Program-made: the position numbers and the translations under genes | In this document: positions 33,111 to 41,920 of the stretch, piece by piece | How positions within the stretch are numbered: the stretch's first letter is position 1 | Layout of the letters: each line of letters begins with the position of its first letter | The notes under the pieces: generated by a model | The model's input: the letters and a program-made list of their open reading frames with translations, nothing else | Told to the model about the DNA's origin: nothing | The model's database searches: none | Assembly: GCF_025998175.1 (NCBI RefSeq) | Contig: NZ_AP026695.1 | Location: 1,056,760-1,120,759 of the forward strand | Source of the DNA: Nitrosopumilus zosterae | GTDB taxonomy: Archaea > Thermoproteota > Nitrososphaeria > Nitrososphaerales > Nitrosopumilaceae | Reading direction: 5' to 3' | Length of the DNA stretch: 64,000 nucleotides

Positions 33111-33383
33111 ATGCTGAAAATTTTGGTAGGAGTATTGGTTGTTGTGTCACTATTTTTCATGCCAACTTCAATTTATGGGCATCCAGAAATCAACTATACG
33201 AAATCATTTGTAAAATTTTCTGACGATACCCACATGCATCTTAAACAACCAGAAATTAAACGACCAACACTAGGTGAAGAAGATTGTGACTGGCTAAACC
33301 AATGCATCATCATAACACTGATTGGGATAATCGGAGTCGCCATGATCACAGTGGTTGTGGTTGTGTATAAAAAATCAGCATAG
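33111..33383 (+). CDS. Small exported membrane-anchored protein
   Basis: 90 aa with a signal peptide (ILVGVLVVVSLFFMPTSIYG), a short exterior part with His residues and a Cys pair (DCDWLNQC), and a C-terminal membrane helix (IIITLIGIIGVAMITVVVVVY) with a basic cytosolic end. Box A GTTTAAAATA at 33081 is at leaderless distance. The exterior HxH (THMHL) plus Cys could bind metal. Function unknown. Confidence 0.6.
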   Translation: MLKILVGVLVVVSLFFMPTSIYGHPEINYTKSFVKFSDDTHMHLKQPEIKRPTLGEEDCDWLNQCIIITLIGIIGVAMITVVVVVYKKSA

Positions 33384-33411
33384 TTTTATGTTCAGATCAT
33401 CGTGGAGTTGT

Positions 33412-33924
33412 TCAATACGGTTTTCCAGTTATTCTTTCAATAAGACCCATAAGGCCCACCAATAAAATCGAATTAAAAAATGCCATAGATAAAGTTCCAT
33501 ACATGTATGGCATGGCATCAGAAATATTTTCTTGGATGTGACGTGTTCGTTCTTTAATGTCCATCATGCCTGTATGGTACGCCGAACTATCTCTAGGAAC
33601 AGCAGAAATTTTATCCAGACTAACAACGATACGATCAACATCTGATTGAATTCTTGCAAAATTAGTCGACTCTGTGGGGTAAATCCATACAGGATTTTTG
33701 CTCTCAGGCAATTTATCCCAAATTTTGTCAACATGGTAATTCATTGCTGAGATGTGTTCTCGAATAGTTTTAGGATCAGATGACGCAGTGATTTCTTTCA
33801 AATGAGATATAGCAAGTTCTAAAGGATGAACTGATTCTTGATAAAAATTCACGGATAGTGAAAATCCTGCAATCACAAGAATAGAAAATATGATTGCACC
33901 CGCATTCCGTTTCTGCATATTCAT
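33412..33924 (-). CDS. Two-helix membrane protein with exterior helical domain
   Basis: 170 aa. An N-terminal membrane helix (GAIIFSILVIAGFSLSV) and a C-terminal one (LSMAFFNSILLVGLMGLIE) frame about 100 exterior residues, mostly helical (AISHLKEITASS, ISAMNYHVDKIWDKL, RIQSDVDRIVVSLDKIS, ERTRHIQENISDAM). This topology resembles ligand-sensing four-helix domains but has no downstream signalling part. No function assigned. Confidence 0.6.
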   Translation of the reverse strand: MNMQKRNAGAIIFSILVIAGFSLSVNFYQESVHPLELAISHLKEITASSDPKTIREHISAMNYHVDKIWDKLPESKNPVWIYPTESTNFARIQSDVDRIVVSLDKISAVPRDSSAYHTGMMDIKERTRHIQENISDAMPYMYGTLSMAFFNSILLVGLMGLIERITGKPY

Positions 33925-34013
33925 TACAAGTACTCCGCGTATTTTTATTTAGATAATGTCATGCCAAATCTAGCAGGTTTGTTTTAGATAACTGTTAGTT
34001 GGAACTCTAGTTG

Positions 34014-35462
34014 TCATTGTCTGGAAACTGCTTCATATCCGGTATGACCCATGTTCAATCTGACCTCTACATATGGATCATCATCATAAAGAGAAACAAG
34101 CTCTTTCATGCGGTCTTTGAATTCTTTCTCAAGGTTCTTCAGGTCGTCAATTTTCTTCTCAAGAATAGATTCTTTTTCCGATTCAAGATTTTCCCTAATC
34201 TTGCCAATCTTTATGCTCAATTCCTCTTTGGACATGCCGGGGCGTTGATTATAGTCAACAGTTGCATTCTTTTCATCTATTTTTGATTGGGATATGGCAT
34301 CATCATATTTTTTGTCGTATTCTTTTTTTAGCTCCATTTGTTTTTCCTCAAGCTCTTGTTTCATTTCTCGTATTTGCAAATTCACTTCCTCGACTCTTAC
34401 AGATTTGTCTTTATTCTCAATGCTGGTTGCAACATAATCATCTACGTTATGAAATTCTGCCAGGCCTTGTTCCATCCATTCTTTTGCAGTGTCATCAGGT
34501 ACGCAGGAATATTTCCGAGTTTCAAGATTAAATATTACGCTGAATCCGTCATTGCATTTTGTAAGTGGCGTGATTGGTTCTTGTGAAAACCTATTTTGTG
34601 TATTACCTGTAATCTCACCCATCCCATGTCGCACCCACATTTCTGCAGTAGAGATACTCACGCAGACATAATCTTCTGCATGAAATCGATACACCACAAC
34701 ATTACCCTCCCGGCATTCGGTATCAGGAGTGGTTTTGCCAAGATCCTCCCATGAAACAACATCATTTGGATTTGCCTGAAGATATGCAGGGTTTGTCCTG
34801 TAATCCTCATAGTATTTTCGTAGCTGCTCACCAGTAATAGGAGAATCAATGAACTGCCCTTCTTTATCAAAGAGAATTTGCTGTGAATAATATGCCAAGT
34901 TATGGTTCACATTAAACTGCGAATTTGTTTCAATAAGCTCAATTCGTTTGGTCTCAGCTGCTGCAAGATATGCCTGAAGTGCATCACGTCTGGAGCCGCC
35001 ATCAGCAATTACTTGTTTGAAGGCATCTCTTCCTGCCTCGACTTTTTGTTCCTTGAATTCAAACTGATCCCAAAAAACATCTTGCACTTGAGAGTCAGGA
35101 ATTTTGTCGATAAATCTGTCAAATGCGTTGTAAGATGAATAATAATCCCACAGTTTTTCCCAGTCTGCCAGATCCTGATTCAGTATTTGGAGAGATTGCG
35201 CTCTTTTTGCTTCCAGTTCCTTTTGCGCTTCTAGTTTTTCATAGTCTTTTTGTTCTAGGTCTCTAATCCATTTTTTTGTCTGCTCTATCTTTTTTAGAAT
35301 GTCTTGTGCAACTGGATTGTTTGAGAGATCACCGGACAATGTGGTCTGGTTGCTTGTCTCAACTGGCTCTTGGGCATAAATTGGACTTGCGAGGAATGCA
35401 AAAACAACACAAATTCCAAGAATTGCCACACCGAACATGAAAAATCGACTGAGTTTTTCCAT
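34014..35462 (-). CDS. Secreted coiled-coil protein (paralogue of 30721-31989)
   Basis: 482 aa with signal peptide ending SPIYAQ. Same layout as the 422-aa paralogue: LSGDLSNNPVAQDILKKIEQTKKWI, coiled coil, AGRDAFKQVIADGGSRRDAL, YYSQQILFDKEGQF, GEQLRKYYEDYRTNPAYLQANP. It differs in having two consecutive Cys-pair modules, CREGNVVVYRFHAEDYVCVS...W..HGM and CNDGFSVIFNLETRKYSCVP...W..QGL, so the module was tandemly duplicated here. The C-terminal coiled coil spans ~365-460. Expected to be at the cell surface. Confidence 0.75.
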   Translation of the reverse strand: MEKLSRFFMFGVAILGICVVFAFLASPIYAQEPVETSNQTTLSGDLSNNPVAQDILKKIEQTKKWIRDLEQKDYEKLEAQKELEAKRAQSLQILNQDLADWEKLWDYYSSYNAFDRFIDKIPDSQVQDVFWDQFEFKEQKVEAGRDAFKQVIADGGSRRDALQAYLAAAETKRIELIETNSQFNVNHNLAYYSQQILFDKEGQFIDSPITGEQLRKYYEDYRTNPAYLQANPNDVVSWEDLGKTTPDTECREGNVVVYRFHAEDYVCVSISTAEMWVRHGMGEITGNTQNRFSQEPITPLTKCNDGFSVIFNLETRKYSCVPDDTAKEWMEQGLAEFHNVDDYVATSIENKDKSVRVEEVNLQIREMKQELEEKQMELKKEYDKKYDDAISQSKIDEKNATVDYNQRPGMSKEELSIKIGKIRENLESEKESILEKKIDDLKNLEKEFKDRMKELVSLYDDDPYVEVRLNMGHTGYEAVSRQ

Positions 35463-35535
35463 ATAATAAACACTGATGAATTATTAGTAAAATTTTGGAT
35501 TTTGCGCACAGATGAAAGGTTTTTTCAGAAAAATG

Positions 35536-35871
35536 CTAAGATAACTCCAACATTACCTGTTTTGCAGTAATCATGTCACTATCATCATGATATGCAATAA
35601 CGTAGAGAATAGCAATGCCATTTCCAAGTGAGGTAATGTTAGACAAGACTATTTCATCATAAGTGGTGTTTTCTGAGAAATTAGGAATGCAGCTTACACA
35701 TCCTATCTCATATAGGGATATGGAATCATCGTGATTCCATGTCAGGTGTACTGATGCTAGGGAATCATCATATTCAAGTACGGTTGCATTAATGTCATCT
35801 AGCGGCTGAGCATATGCAGTGCCAAACAGGCCTGAAACAGCCACACACATCACTATAAGCAGGGATTTCAT
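35536..35871 (-). CDS. Small secreted fibronectin-III-like protein
   Basis: 111 aa with a signal peptide (LLIVMCVAVSGLFGTAYAQ) and one ~90-residue beta-domain: SLASVHLTWNHDDSISLYEI, CVSC pair, ITSLGNGIAILYVIAYHDDS, KQVMLEL. The 'L.W....... Y.I' and 'Y.V.A....' strands resemble fibronectin type III. The CxxC may be a disulfide or a metal site. Stand-alone gene with its own promoter. Confidence 0.6.
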   Translation of the reverse strand: MKSLLIVMCVAVSGLFGTAYAQPLDDINATVLEYDDSLASVHLTWNHDDSISLYEIGCVSCIPNFSENTTYDEIVLSNITSLGNGIAILYVIAYHDDSDMITAKQVMLELS

Positions 35872-35911
35872 GATATGGTAATTTTGAAATTTTGATATTG
35901 ATAAACCCTTC

Positions 35912-35935
35912 TTATCTTTTGTATCTAGTTTTCAT
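35912..35935 (-). pseudogene. MKTR cassette relic (7 codons)
   Basis: Minus-strand ATGAAAACTAGATACAAAA followed by GATAA: MKTRYKR then stop. The first 19 bases are identical to the start of the 62-aa gene at 19189. No coding continuation is seen, so this is a leftover of a duplicated gene start. Confidence 0.5.
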
Positions 35936-36018
35936 GCTAGATTTCACGAATCAAGACTAAACGGTATCAAATCTGTGGCCTAATGCCAATCCTATTTGGT
36001 TTTGAATTTTAATTTTTA

Positions 36019-36456
36019 TCATGCAATCCATGAAGTAATAGAAAAATAATTTCCTTCATATACAACAACATTAGATTCAAAACTTTGTGTGAAATCTTGA
36101 TACAAGTTTCTCGCTCCTGAATCAGACATGTGGTTTTTTATTTTTAGTTCTCCGCGAGAATCAAAAATTCGATAAGTGTCAAAATTTACAAAAAAACTTC
36201 GCGTTCCTTGAGGATTTTCCTTTTCTTCTAATAATAAATTGATCATGATAGAGATTTGTGGGAACTGCATCAATTCTTCTTGTGTAATAGTTTTTGGTTC
36301 AGAGACTGCAAAATGTTCTATCTGTTGTTCAGATAGCAATTGTACGTAAATTCCAGCATGGTGAATGGAAAACCCATTAATTGACATGTAATAAAAAAAC
36401 CCAATAGGAACTACGATCAAAACAAGTGCAACAAGTATCAAAAGTCTAGTTTGCAT
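36019..36456 (-). CDS. Exported/anchored small protein of MxTR type
   Basis: 145 aa from ATG 36456 beginning MQTRLLILVALVLIVVPIGF, one anchor helix, then an exterior domain (IYVQLLSEQQIEHFAVSEP, FPQISIMINLLLEEKEN, RSFFVNFDTYRIFDSRG, VVVYEGNYFSITSWIA). The pattern resembles a small alpha/beta sensor-like domain but I recognise no family. Its start overlaps the stop of the 493-aa gene by 11 bp, with ATGCAAACTAG read in both frames. Confidence 0.6.
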   Translation of the reverse strand: MQTRLLILVALVLIVVPIGFFYYMSINGFSIHHAGIYVQLLSEQQIEHFAVSEPKTITQEELMQFPQISIMINLLLEEKENPQGTRSFFVNFDTYRIFDSRGELKIKNHMSDSGARNLYQDFTQSFESNVVVYEGNYFSITSWIA

Positions 36457-37927
36457 TTTTTGCCCATCCTCTCTCAATTAGTTTGGTCTTAGTTTCAGGT
36501 TTTACGCATGCAGAAGAACCATCAGATGTTATAACTAAAATTAAATCATCAATACATTGTACATCATCAAATGATATGCCTGATTTTATCTGGTTGTGAG
36601 GTTTTGAGAGTTTCTTTATCTCACTAAGGGGTTTTGAGAGGCCAGCAGATTTTGGATACATGTTTTCAAACAACCCTTTTTTTGGTTCAGAACTTTGATC
36701 ATCATATCCTATGACATAACCATACACTGGATAACATACATCATTTTGATCATATGTCAAGACAAGCACTCGTAAAAGAAACATGCCATGATGAAATTCA
36801 GAGTATGTACGAGGATTTCCAGGCTCATCAGGCGTCTTAAAGTGCTCAAATGTTGCAGAAGGATAACTTTGAAGGAATTGCTGTACCACAGGATCTCTGT
36901 CCAGCATCGCCCTCACTGCAATTGCATCATTGACGTCACATAATTTTGTCTTAAAAGAATCATGGTTGGATATTATGTCAAGATACACATTTCCTACTTG
37001 CTTGTACAGCATGGTCTTGTATACATCCAATGTAAAAAGCGGATTGTGTTTGTCATCAATTCCAACAGTAATCACGGAATTTTTTGGATTGATATGCAAA
37101 GACGATATTGGAATTCCAAAATCTTCATCGTTCATAATTTTGTTCAATATGTTGAATGTCTTGTCTGCTTCTCTGAATTGGTCTGACATTACATGAATTG
37201 TTCCAATAACATCATTTGTCCTGTGCTCTGCTAGAAACAATTGGTATTCCCCAGGCTGAGAGAACAAGAAGGATGATTTTCTATCAGGAATAATTATACT
37301 GTGAAATCGATTATTAGAGCTCCAACTAATTCCATCTTTATCTTCCATGTAAGTCCCAGTTGAAATGTAACGAACATCAGGAGTAATGTTGCTCAACTCC
37401 ACAACAGTTCCAACATCTACATTCATCACGGAAGGATCTGTACATGCAACAAGACAATCATCAGACAAATCAGAATATATTCTGACTGTCTTTTTTGGAT
37501 AGGTTTTGTTATCGTCTAATGCTGGAAATGTAATTATATCTGAAAATGGCTTCTCACCATAAAAAATTCCTGAAACATAGTTCCCTTCCAAGGGTGGAAC
37601 AAACTGATATGAAACAGTTGTAGATGCACCATGTTTTAGAGGAATGGATTGTTTTTGATGATCTAATATTTTGTCATTTATAGTACGTGTAGTGAATGCT
37701 ATTTCAAAATGGTCAGCATCTTCTTCATTGTTAGTTATGATGGTTTCAAAAATTATAGGCTGTCCAACAATTCCAGTCGATACAATAGTGTCATCTGTAT
37801 TTTTTGCAATTAATGGTTCAAATTCTAATGCATATACAGGAAGAGTTGTAAACATTCCAAATAATGCAATTGATCCACCAATTATCAAAATTAGAATTTT
37901 TTCATACAATATAATTTTGGTTTTCAT
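36446..37927 (-). CDS. Secreted multidomain protein with cupredoxin-like region and Cys-pair module
   Basis: 493 aa with a signal peptide (IIGGSIALFGMFTTLPVYA). Residues ~40-140 form an Ig-like domain (GIVGQPIIFETIITNNEED). Residues ~165-255 look like a cupredoxin fold (VDVGTVVELSNIT, FHSIIIPDRKSSFLFSQPGEY, HRTNDVIGTIHVM), but of the copper ligands only one or two His remain and no Cys/Met is evident, so copper binding is doubtful. The C-terminus has NQIKSGI..VQCIDDLILVI...ACVKPETKTKLIERGW, the recurrent module. It starts 3 bp after the stop of the 472-aa gene. Confidence 0.75.
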   Translation of the reverse strand: MKTKIILYEKILILIIGGSIALFGMFTTLPVYALEFEPLIAKNTDDTIVSTGIVGQPIIFETIITNNEEDADHFEIAFTTRTINDKILDHQKQSIPLKHGASTTVSYQFVPPLEGNYVSGIFYGEKPFSDIITFPALDDNKTYPKKTVRIYSDLSDDCLVACTDPSVMNVDVGTVVELSNITPDVRYISTGTYMEDKDGISWSSNNRFHSIIIPDRKSSFLFSQPGEYQLFLAEHRTNDVIGTIHVMSDQFREADKTFNILNKIMNDEDFGIPISSLHINPKNSVITVGIDDKHNPLFTLDVYKTMLYKQVGNVYLDIISNHDSFKTKLCDVNDAIAVRAMLDRDPVVQQFLQSYPSATFEHFKTPDEPGNPRTYSEFHHGMFLLRVLVLTYDQNDVCYPVYGYVIGYDDQSSEPKKGLFENMYPKSAGLSKPLSEIKKLSKPHNQIKSGISFDDVQCIDDLILVITSDGSSACVKPETKTKLIERGWAKNAN

Positions 37928-37930
37928 TTT

Positions 37931-39349
37931 CTAATCAATTTCCGAAAGTGACTTTGCAATACTCATCACCTCATAAAGAGGCAAATGTGCTGTGATTTTA
38001 TAGCCGGCAGAATTTTTTTCATCAAAAACATGAACTCGTGTAGGCTCTATCCATTTTTCATCATAAATCCTATCATTATCTACCAACTGCTGTATCATAC
38101 CATTAACGCCTATTATGTAAAATCTAGAATCCACAACAGATGTTTGAAAGCCAACATTGTTTTCCTTGTATTGTGTCTTGTATTGCTCCAAAAATGTTTC
38201 TCCATCTGACTCTAAAGGAGCATCAGGAGAAAAGGCAATCACAACCTCGATCTTTCCATCTTCTAACGTATGTGCATCCGTGCCACACGTATTTCCTCTA
38301 GCATAGTTTAACAGAATAATGCCAGGATGAATGTTATCTGTGCTTTTTAGCGAATACCCAACAGGAAGGTGTCTTGGAGCTAGAATGTCAATAGAAGATT
38401 CTGCCCGTATTTGTTCCAAGGAGGGTCCACAAAATACCGATATTGTGTTTTGTGTGGGTTTTGAAATCAAGTTTTTAACAGAAAACTCTTCTGTGATAAT
38501 GGTATGTCCAAACTTAATCTCAAAGATGTAATTCCCAGTGGTTTCAATTATAGGATATTTTTTGTTTCTTGGCACATCAATTGTTGATTTGCTTAGTTTG
38601 GGAGGATCTAGGGTGACACAAGAGCCAGATGATCCATACCCCCATACATTGTCATGTGAAATAGTGTATATTTTTGCATCATAGTTATTGCATTTATTCC
38701 ATCCCAACTTTTCAACTGCAATTTTAATCGGCTCGCCAACATATGCCGTGTCAAGCCCCACAACTTTGTATGATGGAGATACTGTCCAATGACGTTCAAG
38801 TAATTTCTGTTTAGAGTCAGGTGTCACACAAGCGGGAGTTTCATCATATTTTTCAATTAACATCAAACCTTCTTTGCATTGTATGTTATGAATTGGAATA
38901 TCTGACTTGAATTGTTTTAGGGGAGAAACGATGAATGCCTCACATCCTTCTATTATTTCAGGATATTCAGGCCAAAAAGTAAACACGAGTTCTATTGTTT
39001 TAGGCGTCTTTGTTTCAATATTTATGTAGTAAAAACAATCATCGGAGGTGTATTCAGGTGCAATCTCTTCTCCGTTTTTTAGAATGAATGGTCCTGGTCC
39101 TACTTTGTATACTTTGGGAGATTTTATCTCCAAGACTGCATTGTAGCCAGTTTCAAAGACTACTGAAGATGAATCAAAATCAAATAAAACAGAATCCACA
39201 TTTTTCTCATTATAGTAAACCTTCCTGAAGTCATCATCTACCTGAACCAGTATTGAATCTGTAAATGACGCATATGCAGGAGGAATTGCAAACATTCCAA
39301 ATAATGCAATTAATCCACCAATGATCAAGAAAATTGCAAAATACTTCAT
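37931..39349 (-). CDS. Secreted multidomain protein with internal Cys-pair module
   Basis: 472 aa; signal peptide MKYFAIFLIIGGLIALFGMF to PPAYA. Residues ~25-130 are a beta-domain, then the recurrent module SPLKQFKSDI..IQCKEGLMLIEKYDETPACVTPDSKQKLLERHW (~140-190), a second Ig-like domain (VGEPIKIAVEKLGWNKC...., YPIIETTGNYIFEIKFG) and a C-terminal alpha/beta domain. Its signal-peptide DNA closely matches that of the next gene although the mature parts differ, and its promoter resembles that of the 435-aa gene at 43.7 kb. Confidence 0.75.
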   Translation of the reverse strand: MKYFAIFLIIGGLIALFGMFAIPPAYASFTDSILVQVDDDFRKVYYNEKNVDSVLFDFDSSSVVFETGYNAVLEIKSPKVYKVGPGPFILKNGEEIAPEYTSDDCFYYINIETKTPKTIELVFTFWPEYPEIIEGCEAFIVSPLKQFKSDIPIHNIQCKEGLMLIEKYDETPACVTPDSKQKLLERHWTVSPSYKVVGLDTAYVGEPIKIAVEKLGWNKCNNYDAKIYTISHDNVWGYGSSGSCVTLDPPKLSKSTIDVPRNKKYPIIETTGNYIFEIKFGHTIITEEFSVKNLISKPTQNTISVFCGPSLEQIRAESSIDILAPRHLPVGYSLKSTDNIHPGIILLNYARGNTCGTDAHTLEDGKIEVVIAFSPDAPLESDGETFLEQYKTQYKENNVGFQTSVVDSRFYIIGVNGMIQQLVDNDRIYDEKWIEPTRVHVFDEKNSAGYKITAHLPLYEVMSIAKSLSEID

Positions 39350-39559
39350 ATAGTATGAAATCCTATGCAGTCATTGAAAAGTTCTTCGCAGGTTTTGCAT
39401 CACAACTAAATATTTTTCATAAAACATTGGTAATAGTGAGAACAACTTGTCAGGAATTATCGTTTCATATGAATTGGGCATTATTATCACGTTTAGGTGG
39501 TTTGACATGAATCAGCAATATTTTTAATATGATAAGAGGCCATATTACATAGTGGAAAT

Positions 39560-39676
39560 ATGGAAGTAAGTAAAGAAAAATTAATTAATTTTGAGGAAGA
39601 TGATGAGATTATCAAAGCTGTCGATGAAATAATGAATGAAAGACCAGAGCTTTTCAAGAAATTATCCAGACTATAA
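39560..39676 (+). CDS. Possible 38-aa acidic protein
   Basis: ATG to TAA encoding MEVSKEKLINFEEDDEIIKA and then VDEIMNERPELFKKLSRL: short, charged, helical. A TATA-like ATTTTTAATATG sits 30-40 bp upstream. It lies tail-to-tail, 12 bp from the Doc-like gene. It could be a small antitoxin or regulator, but antitoxins are normally co-directional with their toxin, so the link is weak. The gap 39350-39559 otherwise holds only the promoter of the 472-aa gene. Confidence 0.4.
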   Translation: MEVSKEKLINFEEDDEIIKAVDEIMNERPELFKKLSRL

Positions 39677-39688
39677 CCTATTGTTATT

Positions 39689-40111
39689 CTAATTTGTAAT
39701 TCTAATTAAGAATTCTTCAACTGTAGAGAATGCAATATTGTATTGATCCTCGTTGAGAAACAAAGGACTAACAGATTCTAAAAGTTGGATTAATTCATCA
39801 TCAGAAATATCGACTGAAAAAACAAATCCGTTAATCTTCAGATAGTGTTGTGTTACAATAAACGCAGTAGATTTATTTCCATTTTTGAATGGCTGTTCAA
39901 ACACAATTCCTGCTAAAAGATGAGATGCCCTTTTAATCACTCGAATTTTTTTGTCCGGGATATGAAAATATTGGTTAACCCTTTCAAAAATTTTTGTGAT
40001 GATGCTAGGATCATCAACTCCAAAGGATTCAGGTCTTTTTTCTACAACATGCTTATTGATTAAAGAAATATTTTTGATTGCGTCTGGTGAAAATATTTCA
40101 TAATTGACCAT
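39689..40111 (-). CDS. Doc/Fic-like protein with degenerate active-site motif
   Basis: 140 aa with the Doc fold: HLLAGIVFEQPFKNGNKSTAFIV holds the region equivalent to the Fic motif HPFx(D/E)(A/G)N(G/K)R, but the catalytic His is Gln (Q73), the acidic residue is Asn and the Arg is Ser (S81). NK is kept. The rest (LKINGF, VDISDDELIQLLESV) follows Doc. With no His base, phosphotransfer or AMP transfer as in Doc/Fic is unlikely; it may have become a binding protein or use other chemistry. A partner antitoxin is not evident. Confidence 0.65.
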   Translation of the reverse strand: MVNYEIFSPDAIKNISLINKHVVEKRPESFGVDDPSIITKIFERVNQYFHIPDKKIRVIKRASHLLAGIVFEQPFKNGNKSTAFIVTQHYLKINGFVFSVDISDDELIQLLESVSPLFLNEDQYNIAFSTVEEFLIRITN

Positions 40112-40176
40112 TAAGATAGTTTATTCTTCTTTGCATTTTGTATTAATGTTATCCATTTATTATTCTGCTGGATTCA

Positions 40177-40716
40177 TCAATCAATATCTACAGTTACTCT
40201 GGGACTGATATTGATTGGAACTGGATTCCCAAATTCATCAATAAGGTTAGATGGTGCATCAATAATTCCTGAACCCTCCAAACAACTGATTTTTTCAATA
40301 AATTGTGCAGCTAATGTTCCTCTGATGTGCAGATTGCGATTATCTATTTGGTTATTACATGTAATATCCTCTCTAACAGAATCTGTTCTTTTATCATATT
40401 CTAATTCTAGTCGTAATGTATTGTATGATTCAAAGTTCATTGCAGTGACTTCTAGACTTCCTCTACCATCTCCATATGATCTGAAATATTCTCCATTATC
40501 AGGATATTTTTTGTTAAATTCCTTGTAAGAGTCAGTCTCATAAAACATCTTTTTTAATTCTTCATCAGATTTGCCTGGAAGAACATCCTCCCAATTATTC
40601 TCTATTTGGCTTACAACATGAGGCATTATGCTAATTGTAAACATTACAAAAATCGAGCATGCAATTCCCATTCCCATGTAAATTGCAATTTTAGATAACG
40701 TTTCCATCAGATACAT
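40177..40716 (-). CDS. Single-pass membrane protein, paralogue of 21122-21589
   Basis: 179 aa: N-terminal helix (IAIYMGMGIACSIFVMFTISIM), then an exterior domain with TDSYKEFNKKYPDNGEYFRSYG, GSLEVTAMNFESYNTLRLELEYD and two Cys (TCNNQ, SCLEG), as in the 155-aa paralogue, plus a 25-residue tail (DEFGNPVPINISPRV). The ATG at 40716 or the one three codons later could start it. Extracellular disulfide domain of unknown role. Confidence 0.65.
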   Translation of the reverse strand: MYLMETLSKIAIYMGMGIACSIFVMFTISIMPHVVSQIENNWEDVLPGKSDEELKKMFYETDSYKEFNKKYPDNGEYFRSYGDGRGSLEVTAMNFESYNTLRLELEYDKRTDSVREDITCNNQIDNRNLHIRGTLAAQFIEKISCLEGSGIIDAPSNLIDEFGNPVPINISPRVTVDID

Positions 40717-40957
40717 CTGTCCTGGCGATGATTATTCATGTGTACAATACTTGAAAATATTTTGTTTATAACGTTTGATAAAATCTGAATTTTACCTAAC
40801 ATTTAATTCATAAAACATGTTCTATATTTCAATACCGTACTAGATGTGAAAATTCATTTTTGATTTAATCATAGAAATTTATCGTATTGATTCACACACC
40901 ACGGTCAAACCCCGACATGCATACACTTGTTTTCATTTTTCAACACAATTTCAATTG
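40717..40957. other. Intergenic region, nothing recognised
   Basis: 241 bp upstream of the 179-aa gene and downstream of the nucleotidyltransferase. AT-rich. No ORF, RNA gene or clear palindrome seen. Confidence 0.35.
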
Positions 40958-41839
40958 CTAAATTCGAAATAATTTTTGCAGTGTAATCATATACAGTCCA
41001 TACACAAATTTTGTGCTCTTTAGCATGTATCGGATTACAAATCCCTTGTTCATCACCATGTTGTCTTTAGTCTTCTTGTATTCTAGTGATTTTATTAGAT
41101 GCTCTGAATCAATTTTTGATTTGCCAAAAATAGACAGAATCTGGCATACCTCTTGCTTTGTAGTAGATAATGGTTTATCCAATGCAAATAACACATCGTC
41201 GCATGCCCAGAAATTGGCCTTTACAGCATGAGAGAATGCAGACTTTGGACTGAACGGAAATATTACAAAACTCATCATTAAAAGCAACATTGCGTTAAAT
41301 GATGCTTTTACCTTCTCAATTGCAGGTACTGTGTTTGGAATATCTTTTCGAACATCTTTGCCATACAGAATGATTCCAGTGTGTTTTATTCTTTGAAGGA
41401 ACAGCCCAAGCGAGGCTATGGTCCTAGTACCAATCTCAATTTTGATGTCTTGCCTTATCTTGAATCCTTTCAAGTCAAGCTGGTCTTGAGATACAACATA
41501 AAATGGCTGTCCAAACATCATCTTGTTTTCAGTTTTGAAGATTAGATCAAGTGTAGGATTCTCAGTCTTTTTGTAGGCAGTACACGTCTCAGATAACTTT
41601 AGATCATACTTTGCGTCAAGTACAAGTAATAGATCAGTTAGATATTTTTCAATATCTTTGCAGAGTTTTTTATTTTTGATAATTACGATGCAGTCAATGT
41701 CTGATTTTCCACGCACCCATTCCCCAGTTGTTGCAGAGCCAAACAAAACAAATGAAACTATTTCATCAGGGTATTTGGCAGTTAGTTGCTCAACTAATTC
41801 CTTCATGAATTGCTCTAATTTTTTATTTTTTATCGTCAT
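40958..41839 (-). CDS. Pol-beta superfamily nucleotidyltransferase
   Basis: 293 aa, cytosolic. The N-terminal catalytic domain has the hallmark LFGSATTGEWVRGKSDIDCIV (in two parts: GS at 34-35, catalytic D47 and D49), and a likely third acid in the LDLIF strand near 100. The rest is helical (HEPN-like bundle, ~150-290: TRTIASLGLFLQRIKHTGIILYG, KASFNAMLLLMMSF). The combination of a minimal NTase with a helical domain resembles kanamycin-NTase/MNT-HEPN fusions, which modify small molecules or tRNA. The target is unknown. No neighbouring HEPN gene is present. Confidence 0.75.
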   Translation of the reverse strand: MTIKNKKLEQFMKELVEQLTAKYPDEIVSFVLFGSATTGEWVRGKSDIDCIVIIKNKKLCKDIEKYLTDLLLVLDAKYDLKLSETCTAYKKTENPTLDLIFKTENKMMFGQPFYVVSQDQLDLKGFKIRQDIKIEIGTRTIASLGLFLQRIKHTGIILYGKDVRKDIPNTVPAIEKVKASFNAMLLLMMSFVIFPFSPKSAFSHAVKANFWACDDVLFALDKPLSTTKQEVCQILSIFGKSKIDSEHLIKSLEYKKTKDNMVMNKGFVIRYMLKSTKFVYGLYMITLQKLFRI

Positions 41840-41920
41840 TGTAAACTATGTTGAATTGTGCAATCACACTCATAAACTATTCCAGAAAGTAATCAACAAC
41901 CACATTCTTTTGCCTATTTT

